DNA of 64,000 nt, taken from positions 124,001-188,000 of the forward strand of contig NZ_JAMLJN010000003.1 of the NCBI RefSeq assembly GCF_023634865.1. The letters are read 5' to 3'. Shown here one piece after another: positions 1 to 8,028 of this stretch (position 1 is the first letter of the stretch; each line of letters opens with the position of its first letter). The stretch comes from Flavobacterium fragile. Lineage in GTDB: Bacteria; Bacteroidota; Bacteroidia; Flavobacteriales; Flavobacteriaceae. The notes beneath the pieces are model-generated. The model was not told the DNA's origin, did not search any database, and saw only the letters and a list, made by a program, of their open reading frames with translations. Made by a program: the position numbers and the translations under genes.

Positions 1-603
1 GATATTTGCAATTTCTGAAAGTGCTAAATAGGGTGCGATTTCTTTATTGGCATTACTCACAGCAAAATGAGCCGTATAGCGATACTTTCTTTTTAATAGT
101 TTTTGGTATTCGTTTTCAATACTATCTGTTGTAGTAGGATTAGGTTTTAATTCGTTTTTCAAACGTTTTGCCATTAAAGCTAAGTTTTGATCTCTGAATT
201 TACTGTTTAGGCTGTCAAATTTTAGCCATAAGTCATGATTTTTTGAACCTGTAATTTTAGCATCAGCAAAAAAGCGTTCTAATGTAGTTTCAATTTTGAT
301 ATTACCCGGTTCTGCAAAGAATGGTAAGCTATTGTCAATCGATTTGGTTTGTCCTCTGTCTAAAAATAAATATAGCATTTCTGGACTTTCTAAATTTACA
401 TGACTTTCAAATTTTGAATCACCATTAATTGTGATACTGTCTAAAGTGACTAAAACGGTATCTTGAAGTTTTTGTAGGTATAATTTCCCTTGACTTAATC
501 CTTTAATATTTCCCGTAATGTGCACATTAGCATTGGCGTTTTTTTCTTCTTTACATGCAGTTACTAATACAACGGCCATTAGTGCTAAAACAATCTTTTT
601 CAT
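1..603 (-). CDS. DUF4369-type lipoprotein, 3' end outside window
   Basis: Only the first 201 codons are present; the frame is open to base 1, so the C-terminus is cut by the window edge. The ATG at 603 opens a lipoprotein signal (MKKIVLALMAVVLVTAC, lipobox VTAC with Cys17), so the protein should be anchored in the cell envelope. The next 100 or so residues (VHITGNIKGLSQGKLYLQ, then LYLFLDRG) resemble DUF4369, a domain that in Bacteroidota commonly precedes a TlpA/AhpC-TSA thioredoxin domain. If so, the missing part would carry a CxxC motif, which cannot be seen here. It lies downstream of the M61 peptidase gene on the same strand but behind a strong hairpin terminator, so it is probably transcribed separately. 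Confidence 0.75.
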   Translation of the reverse strand, partial: MKKIVLALMAVVLVTACKEEKNANANVHITGNIKGLSQGKLYLQKLQDTVLVTLDSITINGDSKFESHVNLESPEMLYLFLDRGQTKSIDNSLPFFAEPGNIKIETTLERFFADAKITGSKNHDLWLKFDSLNSKFRDQNLALMAKRLKNELKPNPTTTDSIENEYQKLLKRKYRYTAHFAVSNANKEIAPYLALSEIANI

Positions 604-637
604 TATGTTTATAAATTTGTGTTCGCAAAGTAAATAA

Positions 638-672
638 AAAATCCTCAAAATACTAAGTACTTTGAGGATTTT
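638..672 (-). terminator. Rho-independent terminator after M61 peptidase gene
   Basis: A perfect 12-bp inverted repeat (AAAATCCTCAAA at 638-649 pairing with 661-672) with an 11-nt loop. Read on the minus strand it is followed by a T-rich run. It separates the M61 peptidase gene from the DUF4369 lipoprotein gene. Confidence 0.75.
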
Positions 673-757
673 CAAGTGCAATTTCAATTTCAAAAATTCA
701 ATTTCAAATCTTAGGATACTTATAAAATTTAAAATCGTTATTCTTCAATTCCAAATT

Positions 758-2617
758 TTAGCCTTTTAACCAAGCATCACGAACCGTTTTCTTAGTGTTG
801 TCGGTTGCTATGTAGCTTTCTTGTTTTTCTTTTGGCATTATTACTTTACCTTTAATCGTTTGTTCTTTGCCATCTCTTTTGATTTTTACTGAAATGGCAT
901 CCCCGTCTTTCCAATTTACGCTTGCCATAATTAAGTCGTAAATGTTGTCAAGGTTGTAACTTTTGTCGTTAAAAGCTAAAAGCGTATCGTTATTTTTTAA
1001 ACCTAAGGAGGTCATAAAAATATTTAATTCGCTATCCGGTAAAACTAAAATTTCTTTCGTGTTTGGATTAATGGTGATATAAGGTTCTGTTTGTCCTTTT
1101 AAGAATGGATTTCCTGGTACTTCGATAGTAGTTTCTGTTACCCCCATTTTAGCAAAAAATTGCTCATAAGGAATTGGTGTTTCTCCAGCGACATGTGTTT
1201 TTAAGAATTCTCCAACAGCAGGATAGGTTAAGGCAGTAATCTTATCGAATAGTTCTTCGTCTTTGAATGCTTTGTTTTTACCATATTGTTTTGATAGTTC
1301 TTGCATTAAATTTAAGATTCCTTTTTCTCCATTGCTGTTTTCTCTTATCAGAATGTCTACACACATGGCTATTAAAGCCCCTTTGTTATACACGTTTAGG
1401 TATTGCTCTTTGTATGGCTGATTTAATACGTTTTTACTCATTTTGGTAAAACTCATATTGTCGTTCATTTGGCGTGATTGTGCAATTTTACCTGCCATTC
1501 TTTCAAAGAATTCTCCTTCTTCAATTAGTCCTTGGTTGATTTGGAATAGGTTTGCAAAATATTCCGTTACCCCTTCATACATCCATAAGTGTTCTGACAT
1601 TTGGGGGTTGTTGAAGTCGAAATTTTGAATTTCAGTAGAATGAATCGTTAATGGTGTTACAATATGAAAGAATTCGTGCGAAACTACGTCTTTTAATTGC
1701 TCTTGAAGCATTTCTAAATCCATAACTTCAGGCATTACCACTGTTGTAGATGTTGGGTGTTCTAAGGCTCCAAAACCTTTTGCGTCTTTTGCCTCCACAT
1801 CTGCTAAATAAAGTAAGATTGCGTATTTTTTTGTAGCATCGATAGGACCTAGAAAACGTTTTTGCGCTTTCATCATATTTTCCATGTGAGGTGTAATTTG
1901 TTCGGCTGTATATTTACCTGTCGGAGAATACACACTGATGATGATGTCCATATCGTCAATTCTGAATGTAGTAAAATCAGGTTTAGAATACATGATAGGC
2001 ATTTCCACTAAATTGGCGTATTTTGGCATGTAAAATACATCTAAAGTAGTACTTGGGTCAGCGTCTGTCATAGCAGAAATTCCGGTTAATGTCTCGGGAT
2101 GTTGAACGATTAATTTATAAGGTGTTTCTTCTTTTCCTTTGAAGTATCCGATAAAACCGTGTGTATTTAACATGAAATTTTCACCCGCTTTGATGTTGGT
2201 TCCCGCTGGAGAAAAAACATCTTCGCTTTCGCCAAAACCAGCTCCACTTTCAGTATCAAAAGTATCGTTTACTAAGTAAGTAATTTTACTCAATTTGGTA
2301 GCATCTGAAATACTGTATGAGTTTTCGTCAATTTTGGCTACTTTTAGAGTTTTTCCTTTGTTGTCAAAAGCTTTTACATTTTCGATAAAACGACCGTAAT
2401 TATCTTCTGAATAGGTTCCAGGAACTGTTTTAGGAAAGTGATAGGTTACGGATTCTGTAGTAAATGTTGGTGGGGTCACGCTCACCATTACTTTATCGTC
2501 TTTAACATTGATTAAATCGATGGTAACTGCTACATCATTTTGTTTGGTAGTCGTTTGGGTAGGACTACAACTCCATAAAAATCCTACTAAAGCTAGGGAA
2601 AACATTAATTTTTTCAT
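758..2617 (-). CDS. M61 family metallopeptidase (glycyl aminopeptidase-like), lipoprotein
   Basis: A 619-aa zinc peptidase of the M61 family. It starts with a lipoprotein signal (LWSC, Cys17). The zinc site is visible as HEFFH (His314, Glu315, His318) followed by WMYEGVTEYF, where Glu348 is the expected third zinc ligand. The N-terminal beta-rich domain (about residues 28-230) and a C-terminal PDZ-like segment (about 490-595, with the GLKNNDTLLAFND carboxylate-loop region) follow the usual M61 order. Members remove N-terminal residues, often Gly or Ala, from peptides; the substrate here is unknown. The lipid anchor predicts periplasmic or outer-membrane location. The gene appears monocistronic, bounded downstream by a terminator and upstream by the differently sized DUF2805 genes. 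Confidence 0.9.
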   Translation of the reverse strand: MKKLMFSLALVGFLWSCSPTQTTTKQNDVAVTIDLINVKDDKVMVSVTPPTFTTESVTYHFPKTVPGTYSEDNYGRFIENVKAFDNKGKTLKVAKIDENSYSISDATKLSKITYLVNDTFDTESGAGFGESEDVFSPAGTNIKAGENFMLNTHGFIGYFKGKEETPYKLIVQHPETLTGISAMTDADPSTTLDVFYMPKYANLVEMPIMYSKPDFTTFRIDDMDIIISVYSPTGKYTAEQITPHMENMMKAQKRFLGPIDATKKYAILLYLADVEAKDAKGFGALEHPTSTTVVMPEVMDLEMLQEQLKDVVSHEFFHIVTPLTIHSTEIQNFDFNNPQMSEHLWMYEGVTEYFANLFQINQGLIEEGEFFERMAGKIAQSRQMNDNMSFTKMSKNVLNQPYKEQYLNVYNKGALIAMCVDILIRENSNGEKGILNLMQELSKQYGKNKAFKDEELFDKITALTYPAVGEFLKTHVAGETPIPYEQFFAKMGVTETTIEVPGNPFLKGQTEPYITINPNTKEILVLPDSELNIFMTSLGLKNNDTLLAFNDKSYNLDNIYDLIMASVNWKDGDAISVKIKRDGKEQTIKGKVIMPKEKQESYIATDNTKKTVRDAWLKG

Positions 2618-2669
2618 TTTATCTAAATTGTATTCCCCATAAGTAGATAAAATAGGCTAAATGTTACAG

Positions 2670-2951
2670 TTATCTCTTGGATATTTTGTTACCTGTAATT
2701 TGTCTTTGTAGTTTGCATTTGAATCGGTCTATGCCGTTTACTCTTCGTTTGGCATGTTTGGTTGTTCTGCCCTGTACGCGTTCGCGCCACATTCTAAAGC
2801 TAGAAGGTTTCATTTCGCGGCGCATGATTTCAATGGTTTCTTGTTCGGAGATACCAAATTGAAACGTTATGGCTTCAAACGGGGTACGATCTTCCCAAGC
2901 CATTTCTATGATGCGATCGATTTGTGATTCGGTAAAAATTTTCTTTTGCAT
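2670..2951 (-). CDS. DUF2805 / TIGR03643 family small protein, copy 1
   Basis: A 93-aa basic protein. The N-terminal half (FTESQIDRIIEMAWEDRTPF, then QFGISEQETIEIMRREMKP and SFRMWRERVQGR) has the pattern of the TIGR03643/DUF2805 family: a helix-turn-helix-like helical core ending in an FxxWRxRVxGR motif. The function is not established. The C-terminus is unusually rich in Arg and Lys, which suggests nucleic-acid contact (inference). A shorter, diverged paralogue lies 56 bp upstream on the same strand, so this is an old tandem duplication. A hairpin terminator between them suggests separate transcripts. Confidence 0.75.
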   Translation of the reverse strand: MQKKIFTESQIDRIIEMAWEDRTPFEAITFQFGISEQETIEIMRREMKPSSFRMWRERVQGRTTKHAKRRVNGIDRFKCKLQRQITGNKISKR

Positions 2952-2978
2952 GTTGCAAATTTCTATATTAAATAAAAA

Positions 2979-2999
2979 AACTCTTGTTGAACAAGAGTT
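2979..2999 (-). terminator. Terminator between the two DUF2805 genes
   Basis: AACTCTTGT and ACAAGAGTT form a 9-bp perfect stem with a 3-nt loop. On the minus strand a run of seven T follows. It lies 8 bp beyond the stop of the upstream DUF2805 gene. Confidence 0.75.
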
Positions 3000-3007
3000 A
3001 ATTTTTT

Positions 3008-3289
3008 TTAATCGAATTTATTTTTGAAGTAGTATTTGCTGTCTAAGTCTTCGTCTTCCAATTCGTTATATTTGATTGGTTTCGGTTTTGGCTTACTTGC
3101 AGTTACTTTCTTTTTCCAAAGTTCAAAATTATCTTTGGACAGTCTTTTGCGCATTAATTCGGTAACTTCGTTTTCTGTTACTCCAAATTCTACTTTTAAC
3201 ACTTCAAAAGGTTTTTTTTCCTCCTGCGCCATAGTAACAACTCTATCTAATGTTTCGTTGTCGAATTCTGAAATTTTCTTCTTTTTCAT
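3008..3289 (-). CDS. DUF2805 / TIGR03643 family small protein, copy 2
   Basis: A 93-aa paralogue of the gene at 2670-2951. Shared features are a helix with the pattern ETLDRVVTMAQEEKKPFE, the middle segment EFGVTENEVTELMRKRLS, and an aromatic motif NFELWKKKV aligned with FRMWRERV of the first copy. The C-terminal part differs: it is Lys/Pro-rich and then acidic (YNELEDEDLDSKYYF) rather than Arg-rich. The role is unknown; by family resemblance it is probably a small cytoplasmic protein with a helix-turn-helix-like fold. The divergent tails suggest the two copies bind different partners. Confidence 0.7.
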   Translation of the reverse strand: MKKKKISEFDNETLDRVVTMAQEEKKPFEVLKVEFGVTENEVTELMRKRLSKDNFELWKKKVTASKPKPKPIKYNELEDEDLDSKYYFKNKFD

Positions 3290-3427
3290 GAAGTAAATAC
3301 GGTTTCTCTCTTATTTAATGGTTTGTTATTCAATATTAGTAAAAAAATAAATTCAAAAATGAGGTCTATTACTTTTTTTGAAATTTTTAAAATATGATTA
3401 AAGTAGCAACTAGTTTTTGAGAAATCT

Positions 3428-4030
3428 TTACAAAATTGTTCTAAACGTTAAATTTATTCTCGGATTTTTTGGTTGGATCGCCTTTGGGATTTGATGTTTG
3501 TAATGGATTTGACTTCCTTCTTTCATCAACAATAAACTCCCGTGGGTTAGATTTAGGTTCATTTTTGCTTCCGAATTTGAGATGTGTTTTAGTTGAAATT
3601 TTCGTTCCTCCCCAAAGCTTACTGAGGCAATGATAGGATTCTTGCCTAATTCTTTTTCATTATCGGCATGCCAACCGTTACTGTCTTTTTCGTTTCGATA
3701 TAAATTAGCTAGTACTGTTGTGAAGTTGTGACTGGCTATTTGTTCTACTTTTTCTTTGATGAACATTAACGTTGGATTCCAAGCATGAGGTTGCATCGTT
3801 ATCCCTGAATAGGAATAAGGTTTTCCTTCATTTCCGAACAAACATGTTAATCTGGGTTGGGCTACTTTCTTACCAAAAATGGTAATGTCATCTTGTTGCC
3901 AAGGCGTTTCGGACATTAATTTATCCCATAAGAGATCGGCTTCTTCTTTGTTGAAGAAATTGGGATACCATTCAAAAACCGCATCGGGTAATGGTAAAAT
4001 TATTTTTTCAGATGGAAATAAATCGAGCAT
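3428..4030 (-). CDS. alkB: AlkB-family 2-oxoglutarate/Fe(II) dioxygenase
   Basis: A 200-aa protein of the AlkB family, which oxidatively removes alkyl groups from damaged nucleic-acid bases using Fe(II) and 2-oxoglutarate. The iron ligands are visible: His121 and Asp123 in GWHADNE, and a distal His in QIHYKHQIPK (His179 best fits the family pattern). The 2-oxoglutarate-binding arginines lie in the closing RINLTFRTI (Arg191, Arg197). The length and the NLYRNEKDSNGWHAD strand match the short ALKBH2/3-like type common in Flavobacteria. The start codon follows a hairpin that terminates the upstream DMT-transporter gene, so the gene is probably transcribed alone. Whether it repairs DNA or RNA cannot be told from the sequence. 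Confidence 0.85.
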   Translation of the reverse strand: MLDLFPSEKIILPLPDAVFEWYPNFFNKEEADLLWDKLMSETPWQQDDITIFGKKVAQPRLTCLFGNEGKPYSYSGITMQPHAWNPTLMFIKEKVEQIASHNFTTVLANLYRNEKDSNGWHADNEKELGKNPIIASVSFGEERKFQLKHISNSEAKMNLNLTHGSLLLMKEGSQIHYKHQIPKAIQPKNPRINLTFRTIL

Positions 4031-4037
4031 AAAAAAA

Positions 4038-4056
4038 GCGATGATTCACATCGCTA
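4038..4056 (-). terminator. Terminator after DMT transporter gene
   Basis: AGCGATG-ATTCA-CATCGCT is a 7-bp stem, followed on the minus strand by seven T. It sits in the 33-bp gap between the DMT transporter stop and the alkB start, so it also forms part of the alkB leader if any readthrough occurs. Confidence 0.65.
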
Positions 4057-4063
4057 ATTTACT

Positions 4064-4969
4064 TTATTTTTTTTTGAATTGTATGTTCATGATTACAATT
4101 GCAGTAATAATTAAAATGATTCCAATCCATTGCAGGAAAACTACCTGTTCGTTTAAAAGGAAAAATGCCATCATTACCGAAACAGGTAATTCTAATGAAG
4201 AAACAATACTTCCTAAACCAATTCCCGTGTGAGGAAATCCGGCGTTTAATAACATGGGTGGAATGATGGTTCCGAATAAAGCCAACACAATTCCCCATTT
4301 GGTAAATATTTCAAAATTGAAAGGCGTTACTTGTGTATATAAACTGAAGCCAAAAACGATAACTGCACCTCCTAATAACATGTATAAACTTCTTTGTGCG
4401 GATGAGATTCCTATTGCTACTTTGTTGGCTGTAAACATGGTAGTTGTAAAAGAAGCAGCAGCTAATAAACCCCAGAATAATCCGTTGGCCCAGTCGATAG
4501 TTGCGTCATTAAAATCGATTTTAAAAATATTAATCGCCAAAGCGGTTCCTATCAATACAATGATTACCGATATGATTTTTTGTATAGATGGTGCTTTTTT
4601 GTCTAGGAACCATTCTAATAAAACCCCCATCCAAACGGTTTGCATTAGCAATACAATTCCGATTGAAACGGGAATGTATTTTACGGCAAGATAGTAGAAA
4701 ACACTGGTCATGCCCAATGAAGTTCCGGCTAACATTAAATGGAAAATATTTTTTGAGGTCGCTTTCGTCGCAGCGTTTTTGTTTTTGGTACGTTGGAATA
4801 AATTGATGATTAAAATCCCAAGTATTCCATAGATGAATTGCGAGGAGGTTACTTCGGCTGTTGTATAATTTTCTTGATAGGCTAGTTTCACGAAAGTAGC
4901 TAACATTCCATAGCTCGTTGCGCCTAAAGCAACAAGGAAAACTCCTTTTATTATATTGTTGTTTGACAT
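4064..4969 (-). CDS. EamA/DMT-superfamily membrane transporter
   Basis: A 301-aa integral membrane protein with about ten hydrophobic segments arranged as two EamA-type halves (about residues 5-150 and 160-298). The first half starts with GVFLVALGATSYGMLATFVK and the second half has the typical GLGSIVSSLELPVSVMMAFF followed by LNEQVVFLQWIGIILI near the end. Members of the drug/metabolite transporter superfamily export small metabolites such as amino acids; the substrate cannot be predicted. The gene has a TATATTTG box on the minus strand just upstream (4991-4998) and a ten-unit heptanucleotide repeat immediately beyond it, so expression might vary with repeat number (inference). Confidence 0.85.
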   Translation of the reverse strand: MSNNNIIKGVFLVALGATSYGMLATFVKLAYQENYTTAEVTSSQFIYGILGILIINLFQRTKNKNAATKATSKNIFHLMLAGTSLGMTSVFYYLAVKYIPVSIGIVLLMQTVWMGVLLEWFLDKKAPSIQKIISVIIVLIGTALAINIFKIDFNDATIDWANGLFWGLLAAASFTTTMFTANKVAIGISSAQRSLYMLLGGAVIVFGFSLYTQVTPFNFEIFTKWGIVLALFGTIIPPMLLNAGFPHTGIGLGSIVSSLELPVSVMMAFFLLNEQVVFLQWIGIILIITAIVIMNIQFKKK

Positions 4970-4990
4970 GTTCTAAATTTTTAAGGGGCG

Positions 4991-4998
4991 CAAATATA
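4991..4998 (-). promoter_or_regulatory. Bacteroidota-type -7 box for the DMT gene
   Basis: On the minus strand this reads TATATTTG, matching TAnnTTTG, 22 bp upstream of the DMT transporter start. No TTG is seen at the usual -33 distance because that position falls inside the heptanucleotide repeat. Confidence 0.45.
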
Positions 4999-5008
4999 GG
5001 GAATTTGA

Positions 5009-5078
5009 ATTTAGAATTTAGAATTTAGAATTCAGAATTTAGAATCTAGAATTTAGATTATGGAATTTAGAATTTAGA
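5009..5078. repeat. Tandem heptanucleotide repeat (ATTTAGA) x10
   Basis: Ten consecutive 7-bp units occupy exactly 70 bp. Seven are ATTTAGA; the variants are ATTCAGA, ATCTAGA and one diverged TTATGGA. The array begins 10 bp upstream of the DMT transporter's TATATTTG box, covering the position expected for its -33 element. Such short-unit arrays can change length by replication slippage. Confidence 0.85.
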
Positions 5079-5346
5079 ACTTTTGAAAGAATTTGATGTT
5101 TAACTTCAAAAGTTGAGTTGTTATTTTAATTCTTTTTTAAGTAAGGTTTTTTTGTTAGTGTTTGGGTAGGTGAAACTTGGTTGTAAAAAAAGCTTTTGAT
5201 GTATTTCATAAAGAAACAAAACAAATCTTCTCAATTGCGAATGGTTATTATCATGATTTTTTTTAATGAATGTGAAAGTGTCTTTTTTTTGTATTTTTAT
5301 ACTCCTCATGTTTGAGAAATTTCAGTTGTTTTACATTAAAATACAT

Positions 5347-5925
5347 ATGATGAAGTTTTATTTATCCTTACTATTTTGTTTTTTTTGTTCGCTTGTATTA
5401 TGTCAAAAAGTAGACATAACCTTTAAAAGTGTGAATCAAGATTCTCTTATTAACTATTTAAATAAAAATCAGATTTCTTATGATTTGGATGATTTGGCCA
5501 TTCTAAAAGATATCAAGGTTTTTGGTAACTACTCTGCCACTCAGCGATTAGCTGTTCCAGAAGCTTATTTTTTTAATACAGATGGTTTTTTGCTCAAAAA
5601 TAAAAATAAAGGGATAAGTTGTGGCGCTAACATAAAAGATTTGTCTAAAATTATGAAAAGTAAGATTGATTCTAATCAACCACTTTCTAATTGGTTAGAT
5701 GAGCTTACTTTTTTAGGAACTGAAACTTTTCTTTCGGAAACGTATGATCTTTATGTGTTTATTAATTGGGCTCTGTTTTTGGATTCCAATAACGAAACTT
5801 CATTTAATTGGTATCGCTCCTTAAAAGAAAAAAAAGAGTTAAAAATTAAAGTGATTTTGGTTAATTTGGATGTACAAGAAACTTGGCATTTAACAGAAGG
5901 ACAAAAGCAATTTTTAGGAATTTAG
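5347..5925 (+). CDS. Secreted protein of unknown function
   Basis: I chose the ATG at 5347 (192 codons) rather than the longer frame from 5266, because it places a clean signal peptide at the N-terminus (MMKFYLSLLFCFFCSLVLC, then QKVDIT). The mature part is about 170 residues and mixed alpha/beta. It contains PEAYFFNTDGFLLKNKNKG followed by ISCGANIKDLSKI, which is reminiscent of thioredoxin-like or redoxin-like folds where an effector string 'YFFNTDG' precedes a loop, but there is no CxxC and I do not assign a family. It is monocistronic and followed by a strong terminator. Confidence 0.6.
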   Translation: MMKFYLSLLFCFFCSLVLCQKVDITFKSVNQDSLINYLNKNQISYDLDDLAILKDIKVFGNYSATQRLAVPEAYFFNTDGFLLKNKNKGISCGANIKDLSKIMKSKIDSNQPLSNWLDELTFLGTETFLSETYDLYVFINWALFLDSNNETSFNWYRSLKEKKELKIKVILVNLDVQETWHLTEGQKQFLGI

Positions 5926-5935
5926 CTTTAAATAA

Positions 5936-5969
5936 AAAACCTACAAGAAATTTATTCCTTGTAGGTTTT
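5936..5969 (+). terminator. Bidirectional terminator between secreted orphan and htpG
   Basis: AAAACCTACAAG pairs perfectly with CTTGTAGGTTTT over 12 bp with a short A/T loop. T runs on both sides allow it to serve the plus-strand orphan and the convergent htpG gene. Confidence 0.75.
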
Positions 5970-6029
5970 ATTTAGTTTTTATTCTATTAATTAGATTCTG
6001 AAACCAGTTCAGAATGACAAAATTTCGAA

Positions 6030-7913
6030 TTATTTCAACGTTTCAAAACTTCTTTTTACAAAAGCTGTTAACTCTTCGCCTTTTAATAAACCTTGTGAAA
6101 GTTTGGCTAAATCTAAGGCTTGTTTTACTAAGTCTTTTTGTGCGTCTTCAGGACTGTTTAAAATAGTAGTGGCTAATTCTGAATTGGTATTTACCACTAA
6201 ATTGTACATGTCAGGGAAGTTGCCCATACCAAACATTCCGCCACCGCCTGTTGCGCTCATTTCTTTCATTCTGCGCATGAATTCGGGTTGGGTAATGATG
6301 AATGGCGCTGCCTTGCTGTCTAAGTTTTCTAATTGCACCGTATAGTTTTCTTTTGGCACTACGGTTTCAACAGCCGTTTTTAGTTTTTCTTTTTCGTCAT
6401 CCGATAATTTTGAAATTGTTTCTTCCTCTTTCTGAATTAATTTATCGATGTGATCCGCATCTACACGAGCAAAAGTTAGATTTTCATTGTCTGCTTCTAA
6501 TTTTTGGATTAAGTGCGATACAATTGGAGAATCTAACAACAATACTTGATATCCTTTTTCTTTTGCAATATCAATGTAACTGTGTTGCGCGTCTTTGTTC
6601 GAAGCGTAAAGGACTACTAATTTTCCGTTTTTGTCGGTTTGGTTGTCTTTTAAAGCTTCTTTTAATTCAGCTAACGTATAATATTTGTCATCTGTTGTTG
6701 GATATAACACGAAATCGCCAGCTTTTTCATAGAATTTTGGTTCTGAAAGCATACCATATTCCAATACCACTTTGATGTCGTTCCATTTTTGTTGGAAGTC
6801 TTCGCGGTTTTCGTTGAATAACGATTTCAATTTATCCGCTACTTTTCTTGTGATGTAATTTGAAATTTTCTTCACATTACCATCGGCTTGTAAGTACGAA
6901 CGCGATACGTTTAATGGAATGTCTGGCGAATCTACTACTCCTTTCAACATCATTAAGAATTCAGGAACAATTCCTTCTACATTATCGGTAACGAAAACCT
7001 GATTTTGGTACAATTGGATTTTGTCTTTCTGAATTTGTAAATCCGAAGATAATTTTGGGAAATACAAAATTCCAGTCAAATTGAACGGATAGTCAACATT
7101 TAAGTGAATGTTGAATAACGGTTCGTCAAATTGCATTGGATACAGTTCGCGATAGAAGTTTTTATAATCTTCCTCCGATAAATCACTTGGTTGTTTGGTC
7201 CAAGCCGGATTTGGATTGTTGATGATGTTGTCTACATCTACATATTCTGTTTTGTAATCTTCAGGAGCGTCTTCTGGTTTTGGAAGTGCTTCTTTTTTTG
7301 TTCCAAATTTAATCGGAATTGGCATGAACTTGTTGTATTTCGTCAACAATTCACGGATTTTGAATTCCTCTAAAAACTCTAGTGAATCTTCAGCGATATG
7401 TAAGATGATTTCGGTTCCTCTTTCCGTTTTATCGTGCGGTACTAATGTAAATTCTGGACTACCATCGCACGTCCAATGAGCGGCTGGTTCGTCTTTGAAT
7501 GATTTAGTGATGATTTCTACTTTAGAAGCCACCATGAACGCCGAGTAAAATCCTAATCCAAAGTGTCCGATTACACCTGAATCTTTGGCGGAATCTTTGT
7601 ATTTTTCTAAGAATTCTTCTGCGCCTGAGAACGCGATTTGATTGATGTATTTTTCTACTTCATCGGCTGTCATTCCTAACCCTTGGTCGATGATGTGAAG
7701 TTTTTTACCCTCTTTATCGATTTTCACCTCGATTATAGGGTTGCCATATTCTACTTTTGCTTCGCCAATGCTGGTTAAATGTTTTAATTTTAAAGTAGCG
7801 TCGGTTGCATTCGATACTAATTCACGTAAGAAAATTTCGTGATCGCTGTATAAGAATTTTTTAATTAGGGGAAAGATGTTTTCTACTGAAACATTAATTT
7901 TTCCTGATGCCAT
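6030..7913 (-). CDS. htpG: Molecular chaperone HtpG (Hsp90)
   Basis: A 627-aa bacterial Hsp90. The N-terminal GHKL ATPase domain (about residues 1-215) shows the family signature: LRELVSNATDATLKL (catalytic Glu and the Asn that binds magnesium), IDQGLGMT and the glycine-rich lid GVIGHFGLGFYSAF. The middle domain has the expected NVSRSYLQAD loop with the catalytic arginine (about residue 340), and the C-terminal domain carries the dimerisation helices. It folds or remodels client proteins in the cytoplasm. It is a single gene between convergent and divergent neighbours. No CIRCE-type inverted repeat was seen upstream, so heat control is not evident from the sequence. Confidence 0.97.
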   Translation of the reverse strand: MASGKINVSVENIFPLIKKFLYSDHEIFLRELVSNATDATLKLKHLTSIGEAKVEYGNPIIEVKIDKEGKKLHIIDQGLGMTADEVEKYINQIAFSGAEEFLEKYKDSAKDSGVIGHFGLGFYSAFMVASKVEIITKSFKDEPAAHWTCDGSPEFTLVPHDKTERGTEIILHIAEDSLEFLEEFKIRELLTKYNKFMPIPIKFGTKKEALPKPEDAPEDYKTEYVDVDNIINNPNPAWTKQPSDLSEEDYKNFYRELYPMQFDEPLFNIHLNVDYPFNLTGILYFPKLSSDLQIQKDKIQLYQNQVFVTDNVEGIVPEFLMMLKGVVDSPDIPLNVSRSYLQADGNVKKISNYITRKVADKLKSLFNENREDFQQKWNDIKVVLEYGMLSEPKFYEKAGDFVLYPTTDDKYYTLAELKEALKDNQTDKNGKLVVLYASNKDAQHSYIDIAKEKGYQVLLLDSPIVSHLIQKLEADNENLTFARVDADHIDKLIQKEEETISKLSDDEKEKLKTAVETVVPKENYTVQLENLDSKAAPFIITQPEFMRRMKEMSATGGGGMFGMGNFPDMYNLVVNTNSELATTILNSPEDAQKDLVKQALDLAKLSQGLLKGEELTAFVKRSFETLK

Positions 7914-7988
7914 ATTTAAAATTTTAAGTTAAACAATTTGATGGTTTTTTGATTTCAAAAGAAATACCAAAGTTGAAATGATGACAAA

Positions 7989-8014
7989 TTGACATAATTT
8001 AAATCCTATCTTTG
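7989..8014 (+). promoter_or_regulatory. Putative promoter of the ABC ATPase gene
   Basis: TTGACA at 7989-7994 and TATCTTTG at 8007-8014. The TTG to -7 spacing is 15 bp, slightly short for the Flavobacterium consensus, so the -33 element is tentative. The -7 box is 14 bp from the ATG. Confidence 0.4.
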
Positions 8015-8028
8015 CAAAAAAAAATCTT

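Larger units (their letters stand above)
4970..5346. other. Intergenic region, 377 bp, with promoter and tandem repeat
   Basis: No convincing gene lies here. The part next to the DMT gene contains a minus-strand TATATTTG box and the ATTTAGA repeat array. The rest (5079-5346) is AT-rich and contains no clear hairpin or RNA gene; the 62-codon minus-strand frame at 5121-5309 has no recognisable protein features. Confidence 0.6.

Noticed and set aside
676-702. AATTTCA-like short repeats near 680-702 as a second tandem array
   Set aside because: Only a few degenerate units are present; AT-rich sequence explains it.
5121-5309. A 62-codon minus-strand frame in the gap before the secreted orphan
   Set aside because: No signal, domain or promoter; AT-rich sequence produces such frames by chance, and it overlaps the start region of a better gene.
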